Shown here: positions 1 through 6,714 of the stretch, piece after piece
Numbering within the stretch: the stretch's first letter is position 1
How the letters are laid out: the number at the start of each line of letters is the position of its first letter
Assembly: GCA_005879245.1 (NCBI GenBank)
Contig: VBLA01000107.1
Coordinates: forward strand, 1 to 14,020
Reading direction: 5' to 3'
Length of the DNA stretch: 14,020 nucleotides
Source: Deltaproteobacteria bacterium
GTDB lineage: Bacteria; Desulfobacterota; Binatia; DP-6
Position numbers and translations under genes: made by a program
The notes under the pieces: generated by a model
Databases searched by the model: none
What the model saw: only the letters and a program-made list of their open reading frames with translations
What the model was told of the DNA's origin: nothing

Positions 1-2
1 AT

Positions 3-1259
3 CAGTGCCACGAGGCCGGCGTCTGCGATCCGGCCAACGGCATCTGCTCCAATCCCGACAAGCCGAACGGCAGCACCTGCACGGACGGCGATGCCTGCAC
101 CCAGACCGACACCTGCCAGGCCGGCGCCTGCGTCGGGGCCAACCCCGTTGTCTGCACCGCTCTCGATCAGTGCCACGACGCCGGCACCTGCGATCCGGCG
201 AACGGCATCTGCTCCAACCCCGACAAGGCCGACGGCTCGGCCTGCACCGACGGGGACGCCTGTACCCAGACCGACAGCTGCCAGGCCGGCGCCTGCCTCG
301 GGACGAACCCCGTCGTCTGCGCCGCTCTCGACCAGTGCCACGACGCCGGCGTCTGCGATCCGGCGAGCGGCATCTGCTCCAACCCCGACAAGGCCGACGG
401 CTCGGCCTGCGATGACGGCGACGCCTGCACGCTCACCGACACCTGCCAGGCCGGCACCTGCGCCGGGGCGGATCCGGTCCTCTGCGAAGCCCTCGATCAG
501 TGCCACGATGCCGGCGTCTGCGACCCGGCGACCGGTATCTGCTCCGACCCGGACAAGGCCGACGGCTCAGCCTGTGACGACGGCCTCTTCTGCACCGTGA
601 CCGACACCTGCAGCGCCGGCGTGTGCGGTGGCGCGGCCCGGGACTGCTCCGCCTTCGCGGATCAGTGCAACGACGGGACGTGCGACGAGGCCGCCGGCCG
701 GTGCGAGGCCACCCCGAAGGCGAACGGGACGGCGTGTGACGATGGCAGCGCCTGCTCCCAGACAGATACCTGCCAGGCCGGCCTTTGCCTCGGCGGGGAC
801 CCGGTGGTCTGCACCGCGCAGGACGCCTGCCACATGGCCGGCTTCTGCGACCCCGCAACCGGCACCTGCTCCAACCCAACGATCGCCCCCTGCGACGACG
901 GGGACGCCTGCACCGCAGATTCCTGCGACCCGGCGGCGGGCTGCGTGTTCCAGCCCGTCACCGGCCTCGAGGCCGCCACCTGCCTCATGGTCCCCCAGGC
1001 CTTCTGTCAGCCCATCCCGCCTGCGGTCGCGAAGTGGATCGCCCGGGCCCAGCACTGGATCGCCCGCGCCCAAGCGAACGGCGACCCCTTGGACTCGAGG
1101 CCCTATCTCGAAAGAGCCGCGCGGGCCTTCAAGAAGGCGGGTAAGAAGACCGTCAGACTCGCCAACAAGCGGCGCCTCTCCCCTGCCTGCGCCCAGGCGC
1201 TCGGCCTGAACCTGTTCGAGGCGCGCAGCCGCATCGAGCAGCTGCGGAAACCCCACTAG
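3..1259 (+). CDS. Cys-rich tandem-repeat protein (Dicty_CTDC-like), 5' end outside window
   Basis: The open frame enters the window at base 3 and runs 418 codons to TAG at 1257-1259; no start is visible, so the N-terminus and any signal peptide lie upstream. The visible part has five and a half repeats of about 55 residues, each with eight cysteines in a fixed pattern: a CHxAGxCDPxxGxCSNP half and a CxDGDACTxxDxCxxGxC half. The second half resembles the Cys-rich CTDC repeats known from Dictyostelium extracellular proteins and from many deltaproteobacterial surface proteins. Roughly the last 90 residues are cysteine-poor, basic and helix-prone (WIARAQHWIARAQ, then KKAGKKTVRLANKRR), with no transmembrane segment or sorting signal. 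An extracellular, disulfide-rich structural or adhesive role is inferred from composition only. A strong terminator follows. Confidence 0.85.
   Translation, partial: QCHEAGVCDPANGICSNPDKPNGSTCTDGDACTQTDTCQAGACVGANPVVCTALDQCHDAGTCDPANGICSNPDKADGSACTDGDACTQTDSCQAGACLGTNPVVCAALDQCHDAGVCDPASGICSNPDKADGSACDDGDACTLTDTCQAGTCAGADPVLCEALDQCHDAGVCDPATGICSDPDKADGSACDDGLFCTVTDTCSAGVCGGAARDCSAFADQCNDGTCDEAAGRCEATPKANGTACDDGSACSQTDTCQAGLCLGGDPVVCTAQDACHMAGFCDPATGTCSNPTIAPCDDGDACTADSCDPAAGCVFQPVTGLEAATCLMVPQAFCQPIPPAVAKWIARAQHWIARAQANGDPLDSRPYLERAARAFKKAGKKTVRLANKRRLSPACAQALGLNLFEARSRIEQLRKPH
6..960 (+). repeat. 165-bp in-frame tandem repeats, five units plus a degenerate sixth
   Basis: The anchor codons CAG-TGC recur with TGC at 6, 171, 336 and 501, and at 666 after a more diverged stretch, giving an exact 165-bp (55-codon) period. 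The next equivalent TGC is at 828, a 162-bp unit one codon shorter. Units two and three are nearly identical at the DNA level over long stretches, while unit five and the sixth are more diverged. This points to recent duplication in the upstream part and older decay toward the C-terminus. More units may lie upstream of the window. Confidence 0.9.
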
Positions 1260-1273
1260 ACCGCTCCCCGTCC

Positions 1274-1313
1274 ACGCCGACGCCGCCGGGTCAACCGGCG
1301 GCGTCGGCGTTTT
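1274..1313 (+). terminator. Rho-independent terminator of the Cys-rich repeat gene
   Basis: A perfect 16-bp inverted repeat (arms 1274-1289 and 1295-1310) has a 5-nt loop, GTCAA, and runs into TTTT. It begins 14 bp after the TAG stop at 1259. The T tract lies only on the plus-strand side, so it should terminate the plus-strand gene. It sits between converging genes, and on the minus strand it lacks a U run. Confidence 0.9.
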
Positions 1314-1318
1314 CTCCT

Positions 1319-2560
1319 CTACCAGGCGATCTTCTCCTCGATCAGGCGCGCAACCTCTTCCTCGGAAAACCCCAGCACCTCCTTCAGCACGAGCGCCGTG
1401 TGCTCGCCGAGCGCGGGAGCCGCGCGACGCAGGCGGCCGGGTGTGGCCTCCAGCCGGAGCGCGTGGCCCTCGTAGGGCGCCGGCGGCCGCTCCGGGTGCT
1501 CGAGCCATTCGAAGAAGCCCCACCCGGCGAGCACCGGATCGGCGTGCAGATCGAGCGCGCTCTGCACGACGCCAGCTGCAACCCCGGCTGCCTGGAGCCG
1601 ATCCATCAGGGCGCGTCCATCCTCCGTCCGGGTCGCCTCCATGATCAACGTGTCGAGCGCGTCGGCAGCTGCCACCCGATCCGCGTGCGTCGCGAAGCGC
1701 GTGTCCTCGCCCCATTCGGGCCGGCCGAGCACCGCGCAGAAGGCCCGCCACTCCGCCGTGCCCCGGACGCTCACCGCGATCCAGCGGTCGGGATCGGCTC
1801 CCTCGCCCGCACAGGGGTACACGCCATGCGGCGCCGCGTGCTCGGCGCGGTTTCCGTTCCGCGTCGCCACCGCGCCGGTGAGCGCGAACTCGATCAGCGC
1901 GGGTGCCAGGAAGTGGAGCGAGGCCTCGAACTGGGAGACGTCGAGGTGCTGCCCCTCGCCCGTACGCCGCTGGTGATCGATCGCGGCCAGCAGCGCCGTG
2001 GCCGCGAGCCGCGGCACGATGAAGTCGGTGTATGCGCCGTAGGGCGGCGCCGGCGACCGATCCGGCCAGCCGGAGATCTCGTAGAAGCCCGAGAGGGCCG
2101 CCATGAGCTGCCCGAATCCGGGGAAGAGCGCGTGCGGACCCGTCTGACCCTGGAGGCAGGTGCTCAGCATGACGAGGCGCGGGTTCACCCGTCGGAGGTC
2201 GTCGTAGGCGAGGCTCCAATCTCGCATCACCCGGGGCGTGAAGCTCTCGACCACGACGTCGGCCCACGCCGCGAGCTTCCGCGCGATCGCCCGGGCCTCC
2301 GGCCGGCCGAGGTCGAGCGCGATGCCGTACTTCGACGTATTGTAGCTGGCATAGAACTGGCTCCGCTCGATCCCAGGCTTGGCGTCGTGCCAGGGTGGGC
2401 CGAGACGGACCACGTCGAGCCGCGCGTGCGACTCGACGCGGACGACGGTCGCGCCGTGGTCGGCAAGGTACTTGACCGTGATCGGTCCGACGCCCACCCA
2501 GGAAAAGTCGAGGATCTTCAGGTCCGCCAGGGTGAGATCGGGTTCCCTCGGCAGCGCCAT
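1319..2560 (-). CDS. CaiB/BaiF family (class III) CoA-transferase, catalytic subunit candidate
   Basis: A 413-residue protein of normal family length. It transfers CoA between carboxylic acids through an aspartyl-CoA mixed anhydride; the substrate cannot be read from sequence. The N-terminus (LKILDFSWVGVGP, then LADHGATVVRVES) is the family's Rossmann-like CoA-binding start, and WADVVVESFTP is the usual strand-loop. The expected catalytic Asp is in AYTDFIVP (about residue 179), followed by the RRTGEGQHLDVS segment. The start is taken as the ATG at 2560, whose A is also the last base of the TGA stop of the upstream transferase (TGATG, one-base overlap), implying translational coupling. A TTG one codon earlier is possible but unnecessary. 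It is the last gene of the minus-strand cluster. Pairing with a sister subunit lacking the Asp suggests a BbsEF-like heteromer. Confidence 0.92.
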   Translation of the reverse strand: MALPREPDLTLADLKILDFSWVGVGPITVKYLADHGATVVRVESHARLDVVRLGPPWHDAKPGIERSQFYASYNTSKYGIALDLGRPEARAIARKLAAWADVVVESFTPRVMRDWSLAYDDLRRVNPRLVMLSTCLQGQTGPHALFPGFGQLMAALSGFYEISGWPDRSPAPPYGAYTDFIVPRLAATALLAAIDHQRRTGEGQHLDVSQFEASLHFLAPALIEFALTGAVATRNGNRAEHAAPHGVYPCAGEGADPDRWIAVSVRGTAEWRAFCAVLGRPEWGEDTRFATHADRVAAADALDTLIMEATRTEDGRALMDRLQAAGVAAGVVQSALDLHADPVLAGWGFFEWLEHPERPPAPYEGHALRLEATPGRLRRAAPALGEHTALVLKEVLGFSEEEVARLIEEKIAW

Positions 2561-3807
2561 CAAATGACTCCGTCCCGGGCGAGCATCGCGAGCTCACGGG
2601 GGCCGTAGCCGCAGAGCTCGGCGTAGAGCCGCGCGTTGTGCTCGCCCGGCTCGGGCGGGCGGGACGGCTCGGCGAGCGACGTCGCCGACAAGCGCGCGAA
2701 CGGCCCGGGGAAGCGCAGCGTCCGCCCGAGCGTCTCGTCGGTCAGCGGGCGAAAGTACTCGCGCGCTGCGAGCTGGGGGTCCCGGGTGACGTCCTCGACG
2801 GTCGCCACGGGGGCGACCAGCATCCGCCGCCGCATCCCGTCACGATAGATCTCGCCCTTGGTCTTGGTGCGCAGGAACGCTTCGACGACCTCCTCGATGC
2901 GCACCATCTCGGCCTGCACTTCGGGGGACATCTCCATCGCCCACCCGGGCTCCCATTCCGCCCAGGGCCATTCCCGGAGCCAGCCGGGCAGCATGCCGCA
3001 CTCCTCCATCCAGCGCATCAGCGCCAAGGTCGGCGGCGCGCCCTGCTTGCCGATGAGCAGCAAGCTCACGAAGCCGTCCGCGCAGGCGAAGATCATGCGC
3101 CGACGCACGCCGCGCGATCCGACGAAGACGCCGTTCCGGCGGGGCGAGTCGCCGTGGAAGATGGGAAAGGCCTGCGCGTTCATGAGCGTCCACACCATCG
3201 CCGCCTGCGCGTTCACCACCACGTGCTGCCCGCGGCCGCTCCGGCCCCGGGCGAGATGCGCGAGGAGCGTCCCCACCGCCGCCTCGGCGCCCGCGTGGCA
3301 GAAGGCCTGCCAGAGCGGCACGCGGGTGGGTGGCCGGTCCTCGTCGCCGCAGAGGTACATCGGTCCGCCCATCGCCCAGAGCACGAGGTCATCGGCACGG
3401 AGCGCACGGCCGGGCGGCCGGTCGCCGAAGGGCGTGACGCTCGTGTGGATGACGGTCGGGTGTGCGGCCACGCGGTCGGCAACGAGGCGCGCCGCGGGGC
3501 TGTCGGGGGGGAACGACTCCAGCACGAAGTCGACGCGTCCGGCGAGCGCGCCCAGGACCCGGGGGGCAGTCGGATGCTCCAGCGCCAGCGTGAGGCCGCA
3601 CTTGCCCGCATTGGTTGCGTACCAGAAGAGCCCGCACTCGCGTCCGCTGAGGTCGCGGTAGCACGGCGCGAGCTGCCGTCCCGCGTCGCCGCCCGGCGGC
3701 TCGACCTTGATCACCTCGACGCCGAGGTCGACCAGCAGACGGCCGCAGAGGTAGCCGAGCGGGTCCGTCAGATCGAGGGCGCGGAGCCCCTGCAGCGGAG
3801 GCGGCAT
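2560..3807 (-). CDS. CaiB/BaiF family CoA-transferase lacking the catalytic aspartate
   Basis: A 415-residue class III CoA-transferase fold. The N-terminal LRALDLTDPLGYLCGRLLVD and GVEVIKVEPPGGD, the VDFVLESFPPDS loop, and the RSGRGQHVVV segment are all family hallmarks. In the active-site stretch, RVPLWQAFCHAGAEAAVG aligns with the family's RVGxPxGDxxAGxxAAxG and puts Phe (about residue 169) where the nucleophilic Asp should be; no acidic residue lies within several positions. It is probably a non-catalytic or partner subunit for the overlapping downstream transferase. The frame stays open to 4044, but family homology begins at the ATG at 3807 (MPPPLQGLRALDL), and the upstream extension is low-complexity Ser/Arg antisense-type sequence. 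No clear Shine-Dalgarno is seen. The gap to the upstream TIR gene is 34 bp. Confidence 0.9.
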   Translation of the reverse strand: MPPPLQGLRALDLTDPLGYLCGRLLVDLGVEVIKVEPPGGDAGRQLAPCYRDLSGRECGLFWYATNAGKCGLTLALEHPTAPRVLGALAGRVDFVLESFPPDSPAARLVADRVAAHPTVIHTSVTPFGDRPPGRALRADDLVLWAMGGPMYLCGDEDRPPTRVPLWQAFCHAGAEAAVGTLLAHLARGRSGRGQHVVVNAQAAMVWTLMNAQAFPIFHGDSPRRNGVFVGSRGVRRRMIFACADGFVSLLLIGKQGAPPTLALMRWMEECGMLPGWLREWPWAEWEPGWAMEMSPEVQAEMVRIEEVVEAFLRTKTKGEIYRDGMRRRMLVAPVATVEDVTRDPQLAAREYFRPLTDETLGRTLRFPGPFARLSATSLAEPSRPPEPGEHNARLYAELCGYGPRELAMLARDGVI

Positions 3808-3841
3808 CGACGGCGGGCGTCTAGCACAGCCCCTCGCACGC

Positions 3842-4672
3842 TCACAGAGCCCGAAGGGGATCGAAGGGGAGACCCGCCTCCAGGAGCTCGCGTGCCAGCT
3901 GCCGACGCCAGGCTCCGGCGGTGTCGAGCGGCTTGTATTCCACGCCGCGGAAGTCCGACGGCAGCTCGACCCCTTCCTCGTAAAGCACGCAGACACACGC
4001 GCGCCCGAGCTTGGCGATCGAGAAACCGAGCTCGAAGATGACATTCTGGCGCGCGCGCGGACGGAGACGGCTTGGCTCCGCGGCCAGCGCGCCGATGTCG
4101 TCGCCGGTCAGGAGGACGACCGCGAAAGCGAGCGGAGTCTGCGCCTCGAGCTTCTCGATCAGCGTTCGCCCGCGGGCCGCCTGCTCGTCGAGGATGACCG
4201 GCTCGAGTCCGAGCTTCATCAGGAAGCGTGCGACCTTCTCCTTCATCTCTCCGTTCCGTCCATGGATGACCCAGACCTTCGCGTCCCTCGGCACCTCGAC
4301 CAGCCCCGTGGCTTCCGGATGGGATCCACCCGGGCCGTCCGAAAGCCCGAGGCGTCTGGTGACCGATCTCAGCTCGCCCATCCCCCTCCTCAGATTCTCG
4401 AGGAGCTCCGCGGCCTGACCGCGGACGGGGGAGGGCCCACGAACACTCCGGCGATCGCGCTCGGCCGGGTCCTCGGAGCGGAGCAAGAATCGAAGGAGCC
4501 GCTCCGTGTCGTCGTGCCACGCGGAGTACTCCTCGTACGCCTCGTCGCCGGACGCCTGCGCGAGGCGCTTCAAGAGGTCTTCGGCCCTGCGGATCTGGTC
4601 CGCGATGAGCGTGGCGCGGGCGCTTAGCCCCGCGCCCCGCGCACGACCGGATGAATGCACGAGCCCGGGCAC
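3842..4672 (-). CDS. TIR-domain nucleotide-binding protein (Cap12/Pycsar-effector TIR type, PF10137-like)
   Basis: About 276 residues. The C-terminal half (roughly residues 130-256) is a TIR-like domain: AKVWVIHGRNGEMKEKVARFL, then LEPVILDEQAARGRTLIEKLE, FAVVLLTGDDIG, and the signature RQNVIFELGFSIAKLGR. In related TIR domains the Glu of NVIFELG is the likely NAD+-cleaving residue. Such domains are effectors in CBASS and Pycsar anti-phage systems and also occur in stand-alone proteins. The N-terminal half is helical and charged (QIRRAEDLLKRLAQ, DTERLLRFLLR, LLENLRRGMGELRSV). It is not a STING or cyclic-nucleotide-binding domain, so the trigger is unknown. I chose the GTG at 4672 because GGGGAGG lies 9 nt upstream; an in-frame ATG at 4690 would add six residues but has no ribosome site. 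No cyclase, CD-NTase or other defence partner is adjacent. Confidence 0.85.
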   Translation of the reverse strand: MPGLVHSSGRARGAGLSARATLIADQIRRAEDLLKRLAQASGDEAYEEYSAWHDDTERLLRFLLRSEDPAERDRRSVRGPSPVRGQAAELLENLRRGMGELRSVTRRLGLSDGPGGSHPEATGLVEVPRDAKVWVIHGRNGEMKEKVARFLMKLGLEPVILDEQAARGRTLIEKLEAQTPLAFAVVLLTGDDIGALAAEPSRLRPRARQNVIFELGFSIAKLGRACVCVLYEEGVELPSDFRGVEYKPLDTAGAWRRQLARELLEAGLPFDPLRAL

Positions 4673-4680
4673 AGCGTTGG

Positions 4681-4687
4681 ACCTCCC
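4681..4687 (-). promoter_or_regulatory. Ribosome binding site deciding the GTG start of the TIR gene
   Basis: On the minus strand GGGGAGG lies just 5' of TCCAACGCT and then GTG at 4672. This is a near-consensus Shine-Dalgarno at normal spacing. The ATG at 4690 overlaps it and cannot use it. Confidence 0.5.
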
Positions 4688-4698
4688 CATCCATCCAT

Positions 4699-4714
4699 TG
4701 CGGAAGGCGTGCCA
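4699..4714 (-). promoter_or_regulatory. Possible sigma-54 promoter upstream of the TIR gene (weak)
   Basis: The minus strand reads TGGCACG-CCTT-CCGCA. The -24 element is perfect and the GG and GC dinucleotides are 10 nt apart as required, but the -12 element matches poorly (CCGC for TTGC). The implied start near 4688 leaves a leader of only about 16 nt before the GTG start. This could be chance in GC-rich DNA. Confidence 0.22.
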
Positions 4715-4847
4715 CCGGAAGGCCGACGCATGGTCACGCCGCGGGTCCCACGCACCCGAAGGAACGCGGGATCGGCGTCGACGCGGCGCGGTAGTCGCGC
4801 GTCACGAAAGTATCTGGTCGTGCACAAATCCGCGCTGGCGGTCGGCG

Positions 4848-5624
4848 CTACGGCAGGAGCGCCACCGCCCGGAGCGGACCTCCGCTCCCGCCCCCGATCT
4901 TCATCGGCAGGCCAATGAAGACGGCGCCCTGCGCGGGCAACGCCCCGAGGTTCGTCAGGTTCTCGAAGATCGGCGTGTTGGCGTTGGCGAACGCGCGATG
5001 CGCGCGGAAATCTACCGAGGCCCCGCGGTCGATCGAGGCGGTGTCGATGCCGACGGCGCGAATCCGCCGCGCCGTGGTGAGCCACGCCGCCGCCTCACCC
5101 GCGACACCGGGGAAGTGGAGGTGCGCCGTGTCGCCCGGGACCGCGGTCCCGAGGTAGTGCGCCCGATCGTCCCACCAGCGGTCCCAGCCGGTCCGCACGA
5201 GGACGATCGTGCCGGGCGGAATGACGCCACGCTCGGCCTCGAAACCGTCCAGGTCGGCGCGCGTGAGGAGCGCGTCCGCATCCCGGGCAGCCTTCTCGCT
5301 CAGGTCGACGACCAGCGCCGGGCCCACCAGGCGCTCGAGCGGCACCTGGTCGGCCGTCCACCGATCGGCGGCGAAGTGGATGGGTGCATCGAGGTGGGTC
5401 CCGCCGTGCTCGGCCGCGCAGAAGTTGTTGGCCGCATACCACCAGCCGCCCGGGGTCACGCCGTGGGCCACCGGCTCGAGCAAGAAGGGCTTGGCGGTGG
5501 GCCAGTAGATCGTGTCGGCATCGAAGGCGTGCGTCAGGTCGATCAGCCGTGCGGCGTCGAGCTCGAGTGCCGATGCCGGCGTCGCGAGGCCGGTCACGAC
5601 CATGAGCCAGAGGAGCCACGTCAT
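4848..5624 (-). CDS. Secreted cyclase-family metal hydrolase (kynurenine formamidase-like, PF04199)
   Basis: 258 residues. Residues 1-19 (MTWLLWLMVVTGLATPASA) form a typical Sec signal peptide with an ASA cleavage motif, so the enzyme probably acts in the periplasm. The mature part carries the family metal-binding motif HGGTHLDAPIHF (residues 73-84, HxGTHxDxPxHF) and the later conserved AHRAF and PIFENLTNL segments that supply the His and Glu of the active site. Relatives hydrolyse N-formylkynurenine or other amides and lactone-like bonds; the substrate here is unknown. 'Cyclase' is a historical family name and does not mean nucleotide cyclase. The start at 5624 is supported by GGGAGGA 5 nt upstream; an ATG at 5678 in the same frame would bury the signal peptide. 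It is transcribed divergently from the epimerase operon. Confidence 0.9.
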   Translation of the reverse strand: MTWLLWLMVVTGLATPASALELDAARLIDLTHAFDADTIYWPTAKPFLLEPVAHGVTPGGWWYAANNFCAAEHGGTHLDAPIHFAADRWTADQVPLERLVGPALVVDLSEKAARDADALLTRADLDGFEAERGVIPPGTIVLVRTGWDRWWDDRAHYLGTAVPGDTAHLHFPGVAGEAAAWLTTARRIRAVGIDTASIDRGASVDFRAHRAFANANTPIFENLTNLGALPAQGAVFIGLPMKIGGGSGGPLRAVALLP

Positions 5625-5629
5625 CCGGG

Positions 5630-5636
5630 TCCTCCC
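5630..5636 (-). promoter_or_regulatory. Ribosome binding site of the secreted cyclase-family gene
   Basis: GGGAGGA on the minus strand lies 5 nt before the ATG at 5624. It selects this start over the in-frame ATG at 5678. Confidence 0.7.
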
Positions 5637-5641
5637 ATGGG

Positions 5642-5671
5642 TTGCTGCCCCGCCCGGGGGCGGACTAAGAT
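5642..5671 (+). promoter_or_regulatory. Candidate promoter for a leaderless epimerase-operon transcript
   Basis: TTGCTG (5642-5647) and TAAGAT (5666-5671) with an 18-bp spacer resemble -35 and -10 boxes. The start codon is only 9 bp downstream of the -10 box and has no Shine-Dalgarno, so transcription would begin at or next to the ATG at 5681. It lies in the 56-bp divergent intergenic region. It is a pattern match only. Confidence 0.35.
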
Positions 5672-5680
5672 TGCGCATCG

Positions 5681-6700
5681 ATGGCCCGTTCCCCCCTCGA
5701 GGGACCCGAGCAGCTCTTCCACTTCACGCCGGCGTACACGCCGCCGCCCGCCGACGCTCGTGCCCACCGGGGCGCCGAGCCGGGCGAGAAGCTCCTCATC
5801 ACCGGGATTGCGGGCGGTCAGGGCCGCCTCATCGCCCGGCGGGTGGCGGACTCCTTCCAGATCGCGGGCGTCGACCGCGTCCCGTGGCAGGGCGCGCCCC
5901 ACAACGTCCGCCTGCACGTCGTCGACCTCCGCAAGCGGAAGTTCGAAGACGTGTTCCGCACCGAGCGGCCCGACGCCGTGGTGCATCTGGCCTTCGTGCG
6001 ACACTTCCGCTCCGATCCCGAGGTCCGTCACGAGGTGAACGTCCTCGGCACGAAGAAGGTCCTCGAGTACGCCATTGCCCAGGGGGTGAAGCGCATCGTC
6101 GTCGTCTCGAGCTCTTACGTCTACGGCGCGCTCCCCGACAACCCCTACTACGTCGACGAGGACTACCCGCTCAACGTCAGCCGCACCTACCCCGAGGTGC
6201 GCGACCTGGCCGAGGTCGATCAGCTGGTGAGCGCCTTCCTCTGGCGACACCCCGAGGTCGCGACGACGATCCTCCGACCCGTACCTATTCTCGGCTACTA
6301 CACGCACAGCGCGATCGGCCGCTACCTGAAGCAGCGTTACGTCCCGACCATCATGGGCTTCAACCCCATGATGCAGTTCATCCACGAGGAGGACGTGGCG
6401 GAAGCGGTCGCACTCGCACTCCAGACCGGCGCCCACGGCGTCTTCAATGTCGCGGGCCCCGGCTCGGTGCCCCTGAAGGTCGCGATCCGCGAGACGGGCG
6501 GCACCGCGGTGTCGCTCCCCGAGATGTTCGCGCGCGGGGTCTTTGGTCAGCTCTTCCGCCTGGGCCTTTACCCCACGCCGCCGGGCGCGATGGACTTCCT
6601 CAAGTACCCCTGCACGATCGACGGCGGCCGCTTCGCGCGCGCGACCGGCTTCACCCCGCTCTTCAGCCTCGAGGACACGTTCGCGAGCGTGCGCCACTAG
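5681..6700 (+). CDS. NAD-dependent epimerase/dehydratase (extended SDR family)
   Basis: 339 residues. A Rossmann fold starts at about residue 37 with KLLITGIAGGQGR, where G42, G45 and G48 make the GxxGxxG dinucleotide loop. VDLRK (about 81-85) and VVHLAF (about 100-105) follow in the order expected for extended SDRs. The catalytic Ser is in VVSSSYVYG (143-151). About 25 residues later TYPEVR gives Tyr170-xxx-Arg174, where most relatives have YxxxK. The C-terminal half carries the substrate domain (MQFIHEEDVAEAV, GVFNVAGPG). Sugar-nucleotide epimerases and dehydratases, and sterol or lipid dehydrogenases, share this architecture, so the substrate is unassigned. First gene of the operon; the downstream acyltransferase starts 14 bp after its stop. 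From memory, mycobacterial Rv0501/Rv0502 is a similar epimerase-acyltransferase pair. Confidence 0.87.
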   Translation: MARSPLEGPEQLFHFTPAYTPPPADARAHRGAEPGEKLLITGIAGGQGRLIARRVADSFQIAGVDRVPWQGAPHNVRLHVVDLRKRKFEDVFRTERPDAVVHLAFVRHFRSDPEVRHEVNVLGTKKVLEYAIAQGVKRIVVVSSSYVYGALPDNPYYVDEDYPLNVSRTYPEVRDLAEVDQLVSAFLWRHPEVATTILRPVPILGYYTHSAIGRYLKQRYVPTIMGFNPMMQFIHEEDVAEAVALALQTGAHGVFNVAGPGSVPLKVAIRETGGTAVSLPEMFARGVFGQLFRLGLYPTPPGAMDFLKYPCTIDGGRFARATGFTPLFSLEDTFASVRH

Positions 6701-6704
6701 GAGG
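6699..6704 (+). promoter_or_regulatory. Ribosome binding site of the acyltransferase gene, overlapping the preceding stop
   Basis: AGGAGG overlaps the TAG stop of the epimerase gene and lies 10 nt before the ATG at 6715. It marks this ATG, rather than in-frame upstream codons, as the start. Confidence 0.7.
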
Positions 6705-6714
6705 CTCCAGGCCG

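Noticed and set aside
6..960. CRISPR array reading of the regular repeats
   Set aside because: Units are 165 bp, contiguous, coding and in frame, with no spacers.
2390..2400. Further TGGCACG matches inside genes (near 2390 and 4510, minus strand)
   Set aside because: They lack GC at the required distance and lie within coding sequence; this many 7-mer matches is expected by chance.
2561..2563. TTG start one codon before the ATG of the first CoA-transferase
   Set aside because: The ATG at 2560 is coupled to the upstream TGA and is the simpler start.
567..2597. A 676-codon minus-strand frame spanning the terminator and the first CoA-transferase
   Set aside because: It is out of frame with the well-supported transferase, crosses a strong plus-strand terminator and has shadow-type composition.
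3808..4044. N-terminal extension of the second CoA-transferase to 4044
   Set aside because: The added residues are Ser/Arg-rich, overlap the 3' end of the TIR gene, and lie outside the family's normal N-terminus.
3842..5624. A Pycsar-like pair of 'cyclase' plus TIR effector
   Set aside because: The neighbouring cyclase-family protein is a secreted metal hydrolase with HxGTHxDxPxHF, not a nucleotide cyclase, and it is exported, so it cannot signal to the TIR protein in that way.
5512..6714. In-frame upstream extension of the acyltransferase gene (start at 5512)
   Set aside because: It overlaps the whole epimerase gene in another frame; the AGGAGG at 6699 and the family N-terminus point to the ATG at 6715.
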